Position numbers and translations under genes: made by a program
The notes under the pieces: generated by a model
Database searches by the model: none
Told to the model about the DNA's origin: nothing
Seen by the model: the letters and a program-made list of their open reading frames with translations, nothing else
Source of the DNA: an uncultured Clostridia bacterium
GTDB taxonomy: Bacteria > Bacillota > Clostridia > Christensenellales > CAG-917
Assembly (NCBI GenBank): GCA_944363035.1
Contig: CALVTS010000003.1
Span: 62,001 to 126,000, forward strand
Length of the DNA: 64,000 bases
Direction: 5' to 3'
In this document: in pieces, positions 56,422 through 64,000 of the stretch
How the letters are laid out: each line of letters opens with the position of its first letter
How positions within the stretch are numbered: the stretch's first letter is position 1

Positions 56422-56487
56422 AAATTCCTCCTTATGCGTGGCGGGAGACCCGTCCCTCCCGCGCCCCTTGCGCGAAAGTACGGATTT

Positions 56488-56516
56488 ATTATACAACATT
56501 GCGCCTAGTAGTACAA
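56488..56516 (-). promoter_or_regulatory. promoter of the SGNH lipoprotein gene
   Basis: Leftward TTGTAC (56511-56516), 17 bases, TATAAT (56488-56493). Confidence 0.75.
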
Positions 56517-56547
56517 TAGTTGAAAATCGCGGTTTTGAGTTTTAATT

Positions 56548-57339
56548 TCAGACGAGGTGGACGACCTCTCCCCAGCGCACCCTCTCTATGCCCCCCGCAG
56601 TCCTCACCACCAGCGCGAGGTCTCGGGTCACATCCTCGGCGACCCCCTCGCGAGGCTTTCCGTCCTCCCCCGAAAACCTGACCTTCCTGCCCAGCGTGAC
56701 AAGGCGGGAACGATATTCCTCCGAAAGGTCCTCTCCCCCTGCCGTAAGCTCCGCAAGACGGGCGAGAAGCTCGGTGAGCCTGACCCCCATATCCAGCAAT
56801 ATCCCGTGTTTATCCTGCGAAAACGCACAAATCAAATCGTTGTTGCGGCAACATTCTCTCGCGGAAGTCGCCGTGTCGCGCAGAGCGCCGAAGTCCGCCG
56901 CGCTCTCGAACACATTGAGCCCTACCCCCACCACGACATAGCGTTTGCCCTCTTCGGACACCACGCTTTCGGGGAGTATGCCGCAGAGTTTTTTGCCCTC
57001 CGAGACCACGTCGTTGGGCCATTTGAACCGCACGTCAAGTTTGAAATACTCCTCCGCCAACGCATGGACGGCGAGGGCGCTCAGCGCCCCGAAACGCAGG
57101 AAGTCGCCCTTGGCTTCCGTGCAGAAAGAGAGATACAATCCCTCGTCGCGGGGGGAAAAAAAGGAGCGGGACATCCGCCCTCTTCCCGAGGTCTGTTCCC
57201 GCGCGGTCACGGAAAAGCTCTCTCCCGCGCCCTCTTTCAACAGCTTTTTCGCCATATCGTTGGTGGAAGGCAGTCGGTCAAAGCAAAAGCAAGGCAGGAG
57301 TCTGCCTTGCTTTGTGTAAAGTGTGGTGAATTTTTCCAC
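56548..57339 (-). CDS. birA: biotin-protein ligase (monofunctional BirA)
   Basis: The 263-residue enzyme attaches biotin to carrier proteins. It has STNDMAKKLL, the biotinyl-AMP loop TSGRGRMSRSF (GRGRMS at 52-57) and FKWPNDVV, and a C-terminal SH3-like cap. There is no N-terminal DNA-binding domain, so it should not repress transcription. It lies three bases after the sodium-pump subunit gene, in the operon that contains its carrier substrate. Confidence 0.95.
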   Translation of the reverse strand: MEKFTTLYTKQGRLLPCFCFDRLPSTNDMAKKLLKEGAGESFSVTAREQTSGRGRMSRSFFSPRDEGLYLSFCTEAKGDFLRFGALSALAVHALAEEYFKLDVRFKWPNDVVSEGKKLCGILPESVVSEEGKRYVVVGVGLNVFESAADFGALRDTATSARECCRNNDLICAFSQDKHGILLDMGVRLTELLARLAELTAGGEDLSEEYRSRLVTLGRKVRFSGEDGKPREGVAEDVTRDLALVVRTAGGIERVRWGEVVHLV

Positions 57340-57342
57340 GGC

Positions 57343-58575
57343 TTATGCGCCTCCTCCGAACACCGCCATGAGGAAGCCTGCGGCGACGGCGGAGCCGATG
57401 ACTCCCGCGACGTTGGGTCCCATGGCGTGCATGAGCAGGTAATTCCCGGGCTTTGCCCTGAGCCCCTCCAGGTTGGAGACGCGCGCCGCCATAGGCACCG
57501 CAGACACGCCCGCCGATCCGATGAGCGGATTGATCTTGCCCTTGCTGAGCCAGCACAGTATCTTGCCGAAACCGAGACCTCCGACGGTCGCGAACGCGAA
57601 CGCCACAAGTCCGAGCACGATGATGAGCAGGGTCTTGGTGTTGAGGAAGGTGCTGAAATGCGCCGTTGCACCGACGGACACCGAAAGGCAGATGGTGACG
57701 ATGTTCATGAGCGCGTTCTGCGCCGTGTCGCTGAGGCGCGCGGTGACGCCGCATTCTCTCAGCAGGTTGCCCAGCATGAGGCACCCGAGCAGGGGCGCGA
57801 CGGAGGGAAGGAAGAGACAGGTCGCGATGATTATGATGATGGGGAAGAGTATCTTCTCCGCCTTGGTGACCTTGCGGGTGGGCTTCATGACGATGGCGCG
57901 CTCCTTCTTGGTGGTCATCAGTCTCATGAGAGGAGGCTGGATGACGGGGATGAGCGCCATATAGGAGTACGCCGCAATGGCTATCGCCGCGAGCATATGG
58001 GGGGCAAGCGCCTTCGCGAGCCAGATGGCGGTGGGACCGTCCGCGCCGCCCACTATGCCGATGGACGCCGCCTCGGGACCCGTGAATCCGAAGCATATCG
58101 CGAGGAAGAACGCGACGTAGATGCCCATCTGTGCCGCCGCGCCCAAAATGAGGGATTTGGGGTTGGAAAGCAGGGGCTCGAAGTCGGTCATCGCGCCCAC
58201 GCCGAGGAAGATGAGGCAGGGATAGACGCTGGTCTTGACGCCGATGTACAGGATGTCGATGAGTCCTCCGTGCTGCAATACGTTGATGTAATCCACATCC
58301 TGCACCGTCCACCATTCGGGGTGGAATATCCAGTCGCTCTCGGCGGCGGGCAGGTTGCTCAGAAGCATACCGAACGCGATGCCTACCAAAAGCAACGGCT
58401 CAAACTTGAACTTGATGGCGAGCAGGAGGAAGAAGCACGCGATGATGATCATCACCACATTGCCCCATTGCAGGTTGAAGAACCCCGTGGACTCCCAAAG
58501 GAAGGAGAAAGTTTCCCCGTAATCCACGTTGCTCCCCGCCGCGCCGATGAGCTGTGAAGTGAGAGAGAAATTCAT
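57343..58575 (-). CDS. oadB: sodium-translocating decarboxylase, beta subunit
   Basis: The 410-residue membrane protein is the pump of the OadB/GcdB/MmdB family: it decarboxylates carboxybiotin and moves Na+ outward. Many hydrophobic segments are present, with GGADGPTAIWLAKALAPH and the late SAGVSAVPMAARVSN as family features. GGAGG precedes the start. The neighbours supply the carrier, gamma and carboxyltransferase parts. Confidence 0.95.
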   Translation of the reverse strand: MNFSLTSQLIGAAGSNVDYGETFSFLWESTGFFNLQWGNVVMIIIACFFLLLAIKFKFEPLLLVGIAFGMLLSNLPAAESDWIFHPEWWTVQDVDYINVLQHGGLIDILYIGVKTSVYPCLIFLGVGAMTDFEPLLSNPKSLILGAAAQMGIYVAFFLAICFGFTGPEAASIGIVGGADGPTAIWLAKALAPHMLAAIAIAAYSYMALIPVIQPPLMRLMTTKKERAIVMKPTRKVTKAEKILFPIIIIIATCLFLPSVAPLLGCLMLGNLLRECGVTARLSDTAQNALMNIVTICLSVSVGATAHFSTFLNTKTLLIIVLGLVAFAFATVGGLGFGKILCWLSKGKINPLIGSAGVSAVPMAARVSNLEGLRAKPGNYLLMHAMGPNVAGVIGSAVAAGFLMAVFGGGA

Positions 58576-58585
58576 TGCCGCCTCC

Positions 58586-58987
58586 TTACTCTACGTCAAA
58601 GAGAGGATCGCCCGTATTGACGACTGCGCCCTTCTGGACGTGCAGTTTGGTGAGAGTGCCGGCTTTCGGCGCGACTATCTCGTTTTCCATCTTCATGGCT
58701 TCGAGGATGATGACCACGTCGCCCGCCTTGACAGCCTGACCCACCGAGAAGTTGACGGCGTTGATGTTGCCGGGCAGAGGGGATGGCACGGTGTTCGCGC
58801 CCGCCTGCGCCGCAGGTGCGGGAGCCGCAGGAGCCGCTGGAGCTGCGGGTACGGGAGCCGCAGGAGCTGCGGGAGCCGCTGGAGCCGCGGTGGGAAGAGC
58901 GGCTTCGTATTCCGCCTTGACCATGGCTTCGCCCTTTTCCACTTCCACTTCGTATATCTTTCCGTTCAATGTGACTTTGTATATCAT
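58586..58987 (-). CDS. biotin carboxyl carrier protein of the decarboxylase
   Basis: The 133-residue protein has a short N-terminal beta part, an Ala/Pro hinge (about 31-62) and a biotinyl domain with EAMKM, where Lys99 takes biotin. It shuttles CO2 between the carboxyltransferase and the membrane pump. It overlaps the gamma subunit gene by one base. Separate carriers like this occur in glutaconyl-CoA, methylmalonyl-CoA and oxaloacetate decarboxylases. Confidence 0.93.
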   Translation of the reverse strand: MIYKVTLNGKIYEVEVEKGEAMVKAEYEAALPTAAPAAPAAPAAPVPAAPAAPAAPAPAAQAGANTVPSPLPGNINAVNFSVGQAVKAGDVVIILEAMKMENEIVAPKAGTLTKLHVQKGAVVNTGDPLFDVE

Positions 58988-59361
58988 TATTTCACCTCCG
59001 CATCATCCACTCGCCTGATGCTGATAAATCTGAGTTGGTTGAGCGGAGTCCCGAGGGTGTCCGCCACGATCGCCATTATCATTGCCGCGTCACGATCCTC
59101 CGTCCTGACGAGAGTGAGTTCTCCGCAGGTACCGGGCGCGAGAGGCGCGGGCGCGCTCTCCTCCTCGTTGGCGGAGCCTTCCTCCTTCTTCTTTTTGAAG
59201 GGATTCCCGAACTTGGGCAGTTTGTCGGTGATGACGTGCCCCTTGTCCGCGGCGAGCCCCATGAGATAGATGACCCCCATGAGGATGATGAGCACCACGA
59301 ACACTATCGCGAAACCGATGATCGATATGATGAGCGCGTCGAGAATGGTTATGTCTCCCAT
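58987..59361 (-). CDS. decarboxylase gamma subunit (OadG family)
   Basis: The 124-residue protein has one N-terminal membrane helix (about 8-34), a charged linker and a C-terminal part rich in Arg and Ile. It fits the OadG/MmdD anchor that holds the complex on the membrane. GGAGGAG precedes the start. It lies nine bases after the carboxyltransferase gene. Confidence 0.85.
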   Translation of the reverse strand: MGDITILDALIISIIGFAIVFVVLIILMGVIYLMGLAADKGHVITDKLPKFGNPFKKKKEEGSANEEESAPAPLAPGTCGELTLVRTEDRDAAMIMAIVADTLGTPLNQLRFISIRRVDDAEVK

Positions 59362-59370
59362 ATCTCCTCC

Positions 59371-60750
59371 TTACTCCATGGGCGCGATGGTGTAGCGCAC
59401 CACTTTTTCCTCTTTCGCCTTGCGTGCGGCGAAGAATTTTTCCGTGACCTGGGGGAAGAGGACGTAATCCAGCACATCCTCGTCGTTTTTGGCGACGCCT
59501 TTGAGCTCCTGTTTGGTCTTTTCGAAGACGGGCTCGAGGGTGTCGGCGTATCTGCCCTTCACGGGCTGTTCGTCGCCGAGAGCCTTTTTCATGACTTCGG
59601 GGTCTATCTTGCCGGGCGCCTTGCCGTACTCTCCCCTGCAATACGCCTTGACCTCTTTGGAGATGTTCTTATAGCGTTCGCCGGCGAGCACGTTCGCGGT
59701 CGCCTGCACGCCCACCATCTGGCTCATGGGAGTGACCAGAGGAGGATATCCGAGGTCGGCGCGGACTTTCGGGGTCTCCACCAACACTTCTTCGAAGCGA
59801 TCCATCGCGTTCTGCGCTTTGAGTTGCGCGACGAGGTTGGAGAGCATCCCGCCCGGCACCTTGTAGTTGAGCGCGTCCGTATCCGTGGCGAGCATCTTGG
59901 GATCGAGTTTCCCCGAGCTCAAAAATTCGTCGCGGACGGGCTTGAAGAAGTCGTTCACCTTTTTGAGCACCGCCGCGTCCAGCCCCGTCTCGTATCCGAG
60001 CCCGGTGAGCGCGTAATGCAAAGTCTCCGTCGCGGGCTGGGAGCTGCCGCCGCTGAAACAGGAGGTCGCCGTGTCGATGACGTCCACCCCCGCTTCCGCC
60101 GCTTTGAGATAGGTCATGAACGCCATGCCCGTGGTGCAGTGGGTGTGCAGGACGACGGGGATCTTGACGCTCTGTTTGATCTCGCCGATGAGCTCATACG
60201 CTTCGGCGGGGCTCATGACGCCCGCCATGTCCTTGACGCAGATGGTGGTGACGCCCATGTTCTCCATCTGTTTGGCGAGCTTCGCGAACGCCTTGATGGT
60301 GTGCACGGGAGACTGGGTATAACTTATCGTGCCGGACACCTGCGCGCCGCGCTTCAACGCTTCGTCGGTCGCGACTTCGATGTTGGTGAGGTCGTTCAAC
60401 GCGTCGAATATGCGGATGATGTCGATGCCGTTTTCCACCGATTTCGCCACGAACATACGCACTATCTCGTCGGGATAATGCTTGTATCCGAGCAGGTTCT
60501 GACCGCGCAGGAGCATCTGGAGCTTGCTGTTGGGCATCGCCGCCCTTATCTTTCTCAGCCTCTCCCAGGGGTCCTCGTCCAGATAGCGCAGACAGCAATC
60601 GAAGACCGCGCCGCCCCAGCATTCCACGCTGTAATAGCCCGCTTTGTCCATCACGGACAGGATGTCCGCGAACTTCTCGTACGGCAGACGGGTCGCGATG
60701 AGCGACTGATTCGCGTCACGCAGTACAGTTTCGGTAAACCCAATTTTCAT
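59371..60750 (-). CDS. oadA: oxaloacetate decarboxylase alpha / pyruvate carboxylase subunit B type carboxyltransferase
   Basis: The 459-residue enzyme has the carboxyltransferase barrel: TETVLRDANQSLIATR (metal Asp), ECWGGAVFDCCLRYL, LLRGQNLLGYKHY, HTHCTTGMAFMTYLKA (metal His pair) and a KMLATDTD-type region. The biotin domain usually fused at the C-terminus is absent and is supplied by the separate carrier gene. It should take CO2 from oxaloacetate onto biotin, giving pyruvate, though the exact acid is not proven by sequence. GGAGGAA precedes the start. Confidence 0.92.
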   Translation of the reverse strand: MKIGFTETVLRDANQSLIATRLPYEKFADILSVMDKAGYYSVECWGGAVFDCCLRYLDEDPWERLRKIRAAMPNSKLQMLLRGQNLLGYKHYPDEIVRMFVAKSVENGIDIIRIFDALNDLTNIEVATDEALKRGAQVSGTISYTQSPVHTIKAFAKLAKQMENMGVTTICVKDMAGVMSPAEAYELIGEIKQSVKIPVVLHTHCTTGMAFMTYLKAAEAGVDVIDTATSCFSGGSSQPATETLHYALTGLGYETGLDAAVLKKVNDFFKPVRDEFLSSGKLDPKMLATDTDALNYKVPGGMLSNLVAQLKAQNAMDRFEEVLVETPKVRADLGYPPLVTPMSQMVGVQATANVLAGERYKNISKEVKAYCRGEYGKAPGKIDPEVMKKALGDEQPVKGRYADTLEPVFEKTKQELKGVAKNDEDVLDYVLFPQVTEKFFAARKAKEEKVVRYTIAPME

Positions 60751-60826
60751 GATTTCCTCCGTCAGGATATTTCCTGTATTGTCGGGATGAGCTCCCGAGG
60801 GGATGGGACGGACGTCCCTTCCCGTC

Positions 60827-61852
60827 TTATTTTATCTTGCCGCTCTCGATGTCCGTGAGCGGGAGCATACTTATCTCAAAACTGCCGTCTGCGGATATGT
60901 CCGCGACGGTGCCGCCGCGCTGAGCCTTGCATTTGGCTGTCGGGATCTGCCCCAAAGCCGCGACGTAGGCAAGATAGTCGATGCTCATGCCGTAGGTCAT
61001 CCTCATGCCCAGATACTCTATGGAGAGAGTGTTGAGATGGTCGTGCCCGACAAAGAAGCCTTTCAGGCTCCCGAGCTCGACCATCCTCTTTATGAAATTG
61101 CCCTCTTTCTGCTTTGGATAACCGAAGTACTGATCCTTTTCTCCCACGAAGCCGAGGCAGTATTTCGCGCCCTCCTCTCCGCGGTAGCACTTCTCCCAAC
61201 CCTCCTTGAACTCCTTGGGCGGGATGTGGAAAAAGGCGAGAGAGGGGATGACCTTCCCCTCCTCGGAATTTTGACGGATGACCCTTTCGTACCAGTCGAT
61301 CTGATCGTCGTGTATGGTGTCGAATCCGCTGAAAAAGGTGCCGCCCGTATACATATTGCTGTCTATCATCATCAGCATCATGACGGGCTTGCCGTCCGCG
61401 GTCTCGAGGCGCATGGCGTGATTGCCCACGCCCGTGAGAGAGGGATCCCCCTTTTCAAACAAACAGGACTTCAACGTCATATAATAGTCCGCTAAACGGT
61501 CCTTTTTGTAAAAAGCTATGCACTCCTCGTCGTGGTTGCCGAATGTGAAAGTCCATGGCACGCCCAGGCTGTCCATACATTCGCCGAACTTCTTGGAGGC
61601 TTTGAGGTTGTTGCTCGTCCCCGAGTACATGAACAGCGGATACACCATATCCCCCGTCACCACCACGAGGTCGGCGTGCGACGCGCGCACTATCTTCCGG
61701 ACCGCGTCGAGGGCGAGCCTGTCCTTCTTGCGGCTGAGGAGCCCTCCGCCGATGTGGATGTCCGTGAGTTGCAATATCCTGAACGGTCTGCCCTCGGGCA
61801 TCTTTATGACGGTCATACCGTCCTTCTTTTCAAAGACAGCCTTCGTCATCAC
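60827..61852 (-). CDS. calcineurin-like metallophosphoesterase
   Basis: The 341-residue protein has all metallophosphatase motifs: D31-x-H33 in LTDIHIG, GDM with D68, GNHDE at 105-109, a later His in AFFHIPP and GHDH. There is no signal peptide. Substrate unknown. Its start overlaps the stop of the transporter gene by four bases, so the two are coupled and may act on the same imported compound. Confidence 0.9.
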   Translation of the reverse strand: MMTKAVFEKKDGMTVIKMPEGRPFRILQLTDIHIGGGLLSRKKDRLALDAVRKIVRASHADLVVVTGDMVYPLFMYSGTSNNLKASKKFGECMDSLGVPWTFTFGNHDEECIAFYKKDRLADYYMTLKSCLFEKGDPSLTGVGNHAMRLETADGKPVMMLMMIDSNMYTGGTFFSGFDTIHDDQIDWYERVIRQNSEEGKVIPSLAFFHIPPKEFKEGWEKCYRGEEGAKYCLGFVGEKDQYFGYPKQKEGNFIKRMVELGSLKGFFVGHDHLNTLSIEYLGMRMTYGMSIDYLAYVAALGQIPTAKCKAQRGGTVADISADGSFEISMLPLTDIESGKIK

Positions 61853-63591
61853 TTCTCCTCGTCCTCGGCGCTCCCCTCTTCGGAAGCCGCGTCCTCTTCT
61901 CCCTTTTCGGAAGAGATCGCGCTCTCTTCGAACACTTCTCCCTCCGCTTCGCCGAAGCTCGCTTCGGGAGCCGCCGCATTCATCTCTGCGCCGTCCGCGC
62001 CCGCAAGCACGGAGACGTAGCCGCCGGGGTCCTGCTTGCCGTAGAGCTCGTGCACGAGAGCGGTGCGCTCCGCCTCCTCCTCTTCGGAGAGTTCGGTGCC
62101 CGCCTTGCGCGCTTCGATAAAGTAACGCACGCGCGTGAGTTTCTTGTTGTTTATCTTATACCTGAACGAGGCGTAGAAAGCTATCGCGATGAAGAATACC
62201 ACCGCAAGCCCCATGATGAGCCTGACGGCGAGAAGAACTTCGTCCGTTTGGTCGCCGGGAGCATTATTTTCATCATAGCCGACGCCAGCGAGTATCCAAC
62301 CCACGAGACCGACGCCCAGTGCGCCCGCGATCTTTCTCGCCAGCGTCATCATGCCGCTGTAAGTGCCGGTGGAACGCTCGCCCGTCGCCATCTGCCCCAC
62401 GTCCACGGTGTCCGGGAAGATGATCCAGGGCATCATCTGCGCGCCGCCGAAGCCGAAGCCCATGAGCAGGGAGACGATGGGGACGAGGATGGGATGTGCC
62501 CAGCTGGGATCCATGGCGCAGAGCATTATGCCCGCGATGATGTAGGCGGGAAGCCCCATGCGGAAGGCGAACTGCTTGCTCTTCTTGTCCATGACGTAAC
62601 GCGCGAGGGGGAACATGATGACAGCCGCCACCATGAGAGGCGCGATGATGAAGAGGGAGGACATATCCATGCCGAAGAGTTCCTTCCCCGCCCACACGTC
62701 CGTCGCGTAATACACCGCGAGGGCGGAGATCATGTCCAGGCAGGTGAACGCCGCAACGTACATGACGATGTGCCAGCGGTAGGAGCGGTTCTTATAAGGC
62801 TCGGCATAGTTCTTGACAAACTGCTTGAAATCGAATTTTTCTTTGGGCGTGGTCACCTTGATGCGCTCTTTGACAAAGAGGCCCGTGATGATGAGTCCGC
62901 CGCCGAAGAGCACGCCGAAGATGATGCATATGGCAAGCCAGAATTCCGTGGCGTTCATGCTCGGCATGAACAGATAGCCGTCGCCGCCCGTGTTGTGCGA
63001 AATGAGCGCCTCTATGAAGAGGAGGGGGAGCACATAGGCAAGTCCGCTCGCCGCCGCGTTGAACACCAATTTGACGGTGTTTGCGTTGTTGCGCTCCTTG
63101 AAAGAGGGGGAGATGTCGCTTGACATGGAACAGTACGGCACCATCGTGATGGTGGAGAAGGTGTTCCAAAGAAGATACATGACCACCATCCACGCAACGA
63201 GCCCCGCCTCGTTGTCGGCGGAGATGATGCCCCATTCTTCAACGGGCAGGAAGAGAAGGAATATGCCCAGGATGAGCAGGATGCCGCCGAAGAACATATA
63301 CGGCTTTCTCCTCCCCCATCTGCCGCGCGTATTGTCGGAAATGAAGCCCATTATAGGGTCGGTGACGGCGTCCCATATCTTGGAGACCATCATGATGGTG
63401 GAAGCTATGCCGATCTCTATGCCGAGCCCGCCTTGCATGTACTTCAACATGACGCAGGACATCAGCGCCACGCCGCCGCCGTCCATAAATGCGCCGCAAC
63501 CGTATGCCAGCTTTTCCTTGGTCGGCACGTAGTCGGGCGACTGTCGGTAAGACAGATCCTTCGCGGGTTTTTCTGCTTTTGCTTTTGCCAT
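61849..63591 (-). CDS. GPH-family (MFS) sugar:cation symporter
   Basis: The 580-residue membrane protein has about 12 hydrophobic segments and the glycoside-pentoside-hexuronide family features: KIWDAVTDPIMGFISDNT, GRWGRRKPYMFFGG, MVPYCSMSSDIS and the FPDTVDVGQMATGERSTGTY block. It likely imports a sugar or glycoside with Na+ or H+. The last 75 residues are a long acidic tail rich in Glu, Ala and Ser. ATG 63591 follows GGGAGAAAG; the longer frame is not used. Confidence 0.9.
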   Translation of the reverse strand: MAKAKAEKPAKDLSYRQSPDYVPTKEKLAYGCGAFMDGGGVALMSCVMLKYMQGGLGIEIGIASTIMMVSKIWDAVTDPIMGFISDNTRGRWGRRKPYMFFGGILLILGIFLLFLPVEEWGIISADNEAGLVAWMVVMYLLWNTFSTITMVPYCSMSSDISPSFKERNNANTVKLVFNAAASGLAYVLPLLFIEALISHNTGGDGYLFMPSMNATEFWLAICIIFGVLFGGGLIITGLFVKERIKVTTPKEKFDFKQFVKNYAEPYKNRSYRWHIVMYVAAFTCLDMISALAVYYATDVWAGKELFGMDMSSLFIIAPLMVAAVIMFPLARYVMDKKSKQFAFRMGLPAYIIAGIMLCAMDPSWAHPILVPIVSLLMGFGFGGAQMMPWIIFPDTVDVGQMATGERSTGTYSGMMTLARKIAGALGVGLVGWILAGVGYDENNAPGDQTDEVLLAVRLIMGLAVVFFIAIAFYASFRYKINNKKLTRVRYFIEARKAGTELSEEEEAERTALVHELYGKQDPGGYVSVLAGADGAEMNAAAPEASFGEAEGEVFEESAISSEKGEEDAASEEGSAEDEEK

Positions 63592-63752
63592 ATCTTTCTC
63601 CCGATAGGTAGTCGAAAGTATGATAACATACGCGCGCGCCTCCGCGCAATCCATAAAAGGTATTTGGTGCGCGATTTTTAACTTTCCTTTAATTTTTCCC
63701 GCCGAAAGGGCTCGGGCTCCCCCTCTCCCCTGCCCTCCTCGCGATAAGCATA

Positions 63753-63781
63753 TTGACAACTCCTCTCCCGTCGCATATAAT
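63753..63781 (+). promoter_or_regulatory. perfect consensus promoter at the right edge
   Basis: TTGACA (63753-63758), 17 bases, TATAAT (63776-63781). The start point should lie near 63788. Confidence 0.85.
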
Positions 63782-63803
63782 ATTCCCGTAAAAGGAGTTC
63801 ACT

Positions 63804-63974
63804 ATGACGACCGACGGCGATAGCGACGGTGACGGCGCCGAACCTCGATTGAGCAACAAGACCACATATGAGGACATGACCGTAGAGATACGGCCGTGTC
63901 CTTTTGCGTGTTCGGGGATACCTGAGAGCGCGGCGCCGAGGCGTCTCACCCCTCGGGGACTCCCCCGCGCATAA
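63804..63974 (+). CDS. small ORF or leader peptide, 56 residues, unknown
   Basis: An ATG at 63804 follows AAAAGGAG at good spacing directly behind the consensus promoter; the ORF ends at TAA 63972-63974. The start MTTDGDSDGDGAE is unusually rich in Asp and Gly; the rest is basic and Pro-rich and matches nothing I know. A terminator-like hairpin lies within it, so it may be a leader rather than a protein gene. Just before the edge GGAGGA (near 63995) suggests another gene beginning beyond 64000. Confidence 0.4.
   Translation: MTTDGDSDGDGAEPRLSNKTTYEDMTVEIRPCPFACSGIPESAAPRRLTPRGLPRA
63872..63905 (+). terminator. terminator-like hairpin inside the right-edge leader
   Basis: GGACATG pairs with CGTGTCC (one G-T pair), CCGT with ACGG inside, loop AGAGAT, then TTTT. 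The T-tract is short, so termination may be partial or regulated. Confidence 0.5.
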
Positions 63975-64000
63975 TGAGAAGATCAAACCTCACGGAGGAC

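Overview
The window reads as a chromosomal segment of an anaerobic, fermentative member of the Bacillota (class Clostridia), probably an uncultured gut-type lineage. The evidence is the gene content: a split GlgC/GlgD glycogen system, Rex next to AdhE, [FeFe]-hydrogenases with a PAS-domain sensory relative, a biotin-dependent sodium-pump decarboxylase, sigma-A promoters of the TTGACA/TATAAT type and strong GGAGG ribosome sites. Base composition is GC-rich by eye, with AT-rich intergenic patches and one AT-rich gene (Fic, 53.3-54.3 kb). I see no rRNA, tRNA, CRISPR array, transposase or prophage. Exact taxonomy cannot be fixed from this sequence.

Layout. 0-12 kb holds mostly single genes: a truncated YgjP-like metallopeptidase, a ferritin-like protein, a polysaccharide deacetylase, a DUF1294 protein, pyruvate kinase, a ribbon-helix-helix gene plus clpB, a lipoprotein divergent from a small XRE regulator with two matching operators, a Pr6Pr membrane protein, and mntP behind a yybP-ykoY manganese riboswitch. 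12.4-21.3 kb is a redox/hydrogen island: rex, adhE, an APH-fold kinase-like gene, a small [2Fe-2S] protein, a sensory hydrogenase (hydS), a SpoIIE-type phosphatase and a catalytic group-B-like hydrogenase. 21.3-29.7 kb is one aromatic operon carrying every shikimate step plus tyrA and pheA, preceded by a Phe/Tyr-rich leader peptide and an attenuator.

30-40 kb contains a 42-residue ORF, a rocD-like aminotransferase-bioY-tetR operon, a short-chain dehydrogenase, a response regulator/histidine kinase pair, repeat-rich intergenic DNA, a cysteine-cluster protein and a 999-residue repeat-linker lipoprotein. 41.6-51.8 kb is a complete glycogen operon (glgB, glgC, glgD, glgA, glgP and a GH13 hydrolase). 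Then come ispE, a hairpin-rich AT-rich patch with a Fic protein, an SGNH-hydrolase lipoprotein, and a leftward run with a GPH-family transporter, a metallophosphatase, the four parts of a biotin-dependent sodium-translocating decarboxylase, and biotin ligase. The right edge holds a perfect promoter and a leader-like small ORF.

How it fits together. Sugars enter and are stored as or released from glycogen, pass through pyruvate kinase, and reducing equivalents leave as ethanol (AdhE) or H2 (hydrogenases), with Rex and the HydS module as likely NADH and H2 sensors. The decarboxylase couples carboxylate metabolism to a sodium gradient and depends on biotin, which BioY would import and BirA would attach. 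The least ordinary items are the Phe/Tyr attenuator, two matching pairs of a 65-nt hairpin element with identical internal spacing, the XRE/lipoprotein operator region, and the kinase-like plus phosphatase genes around the sensory hydrogenase.
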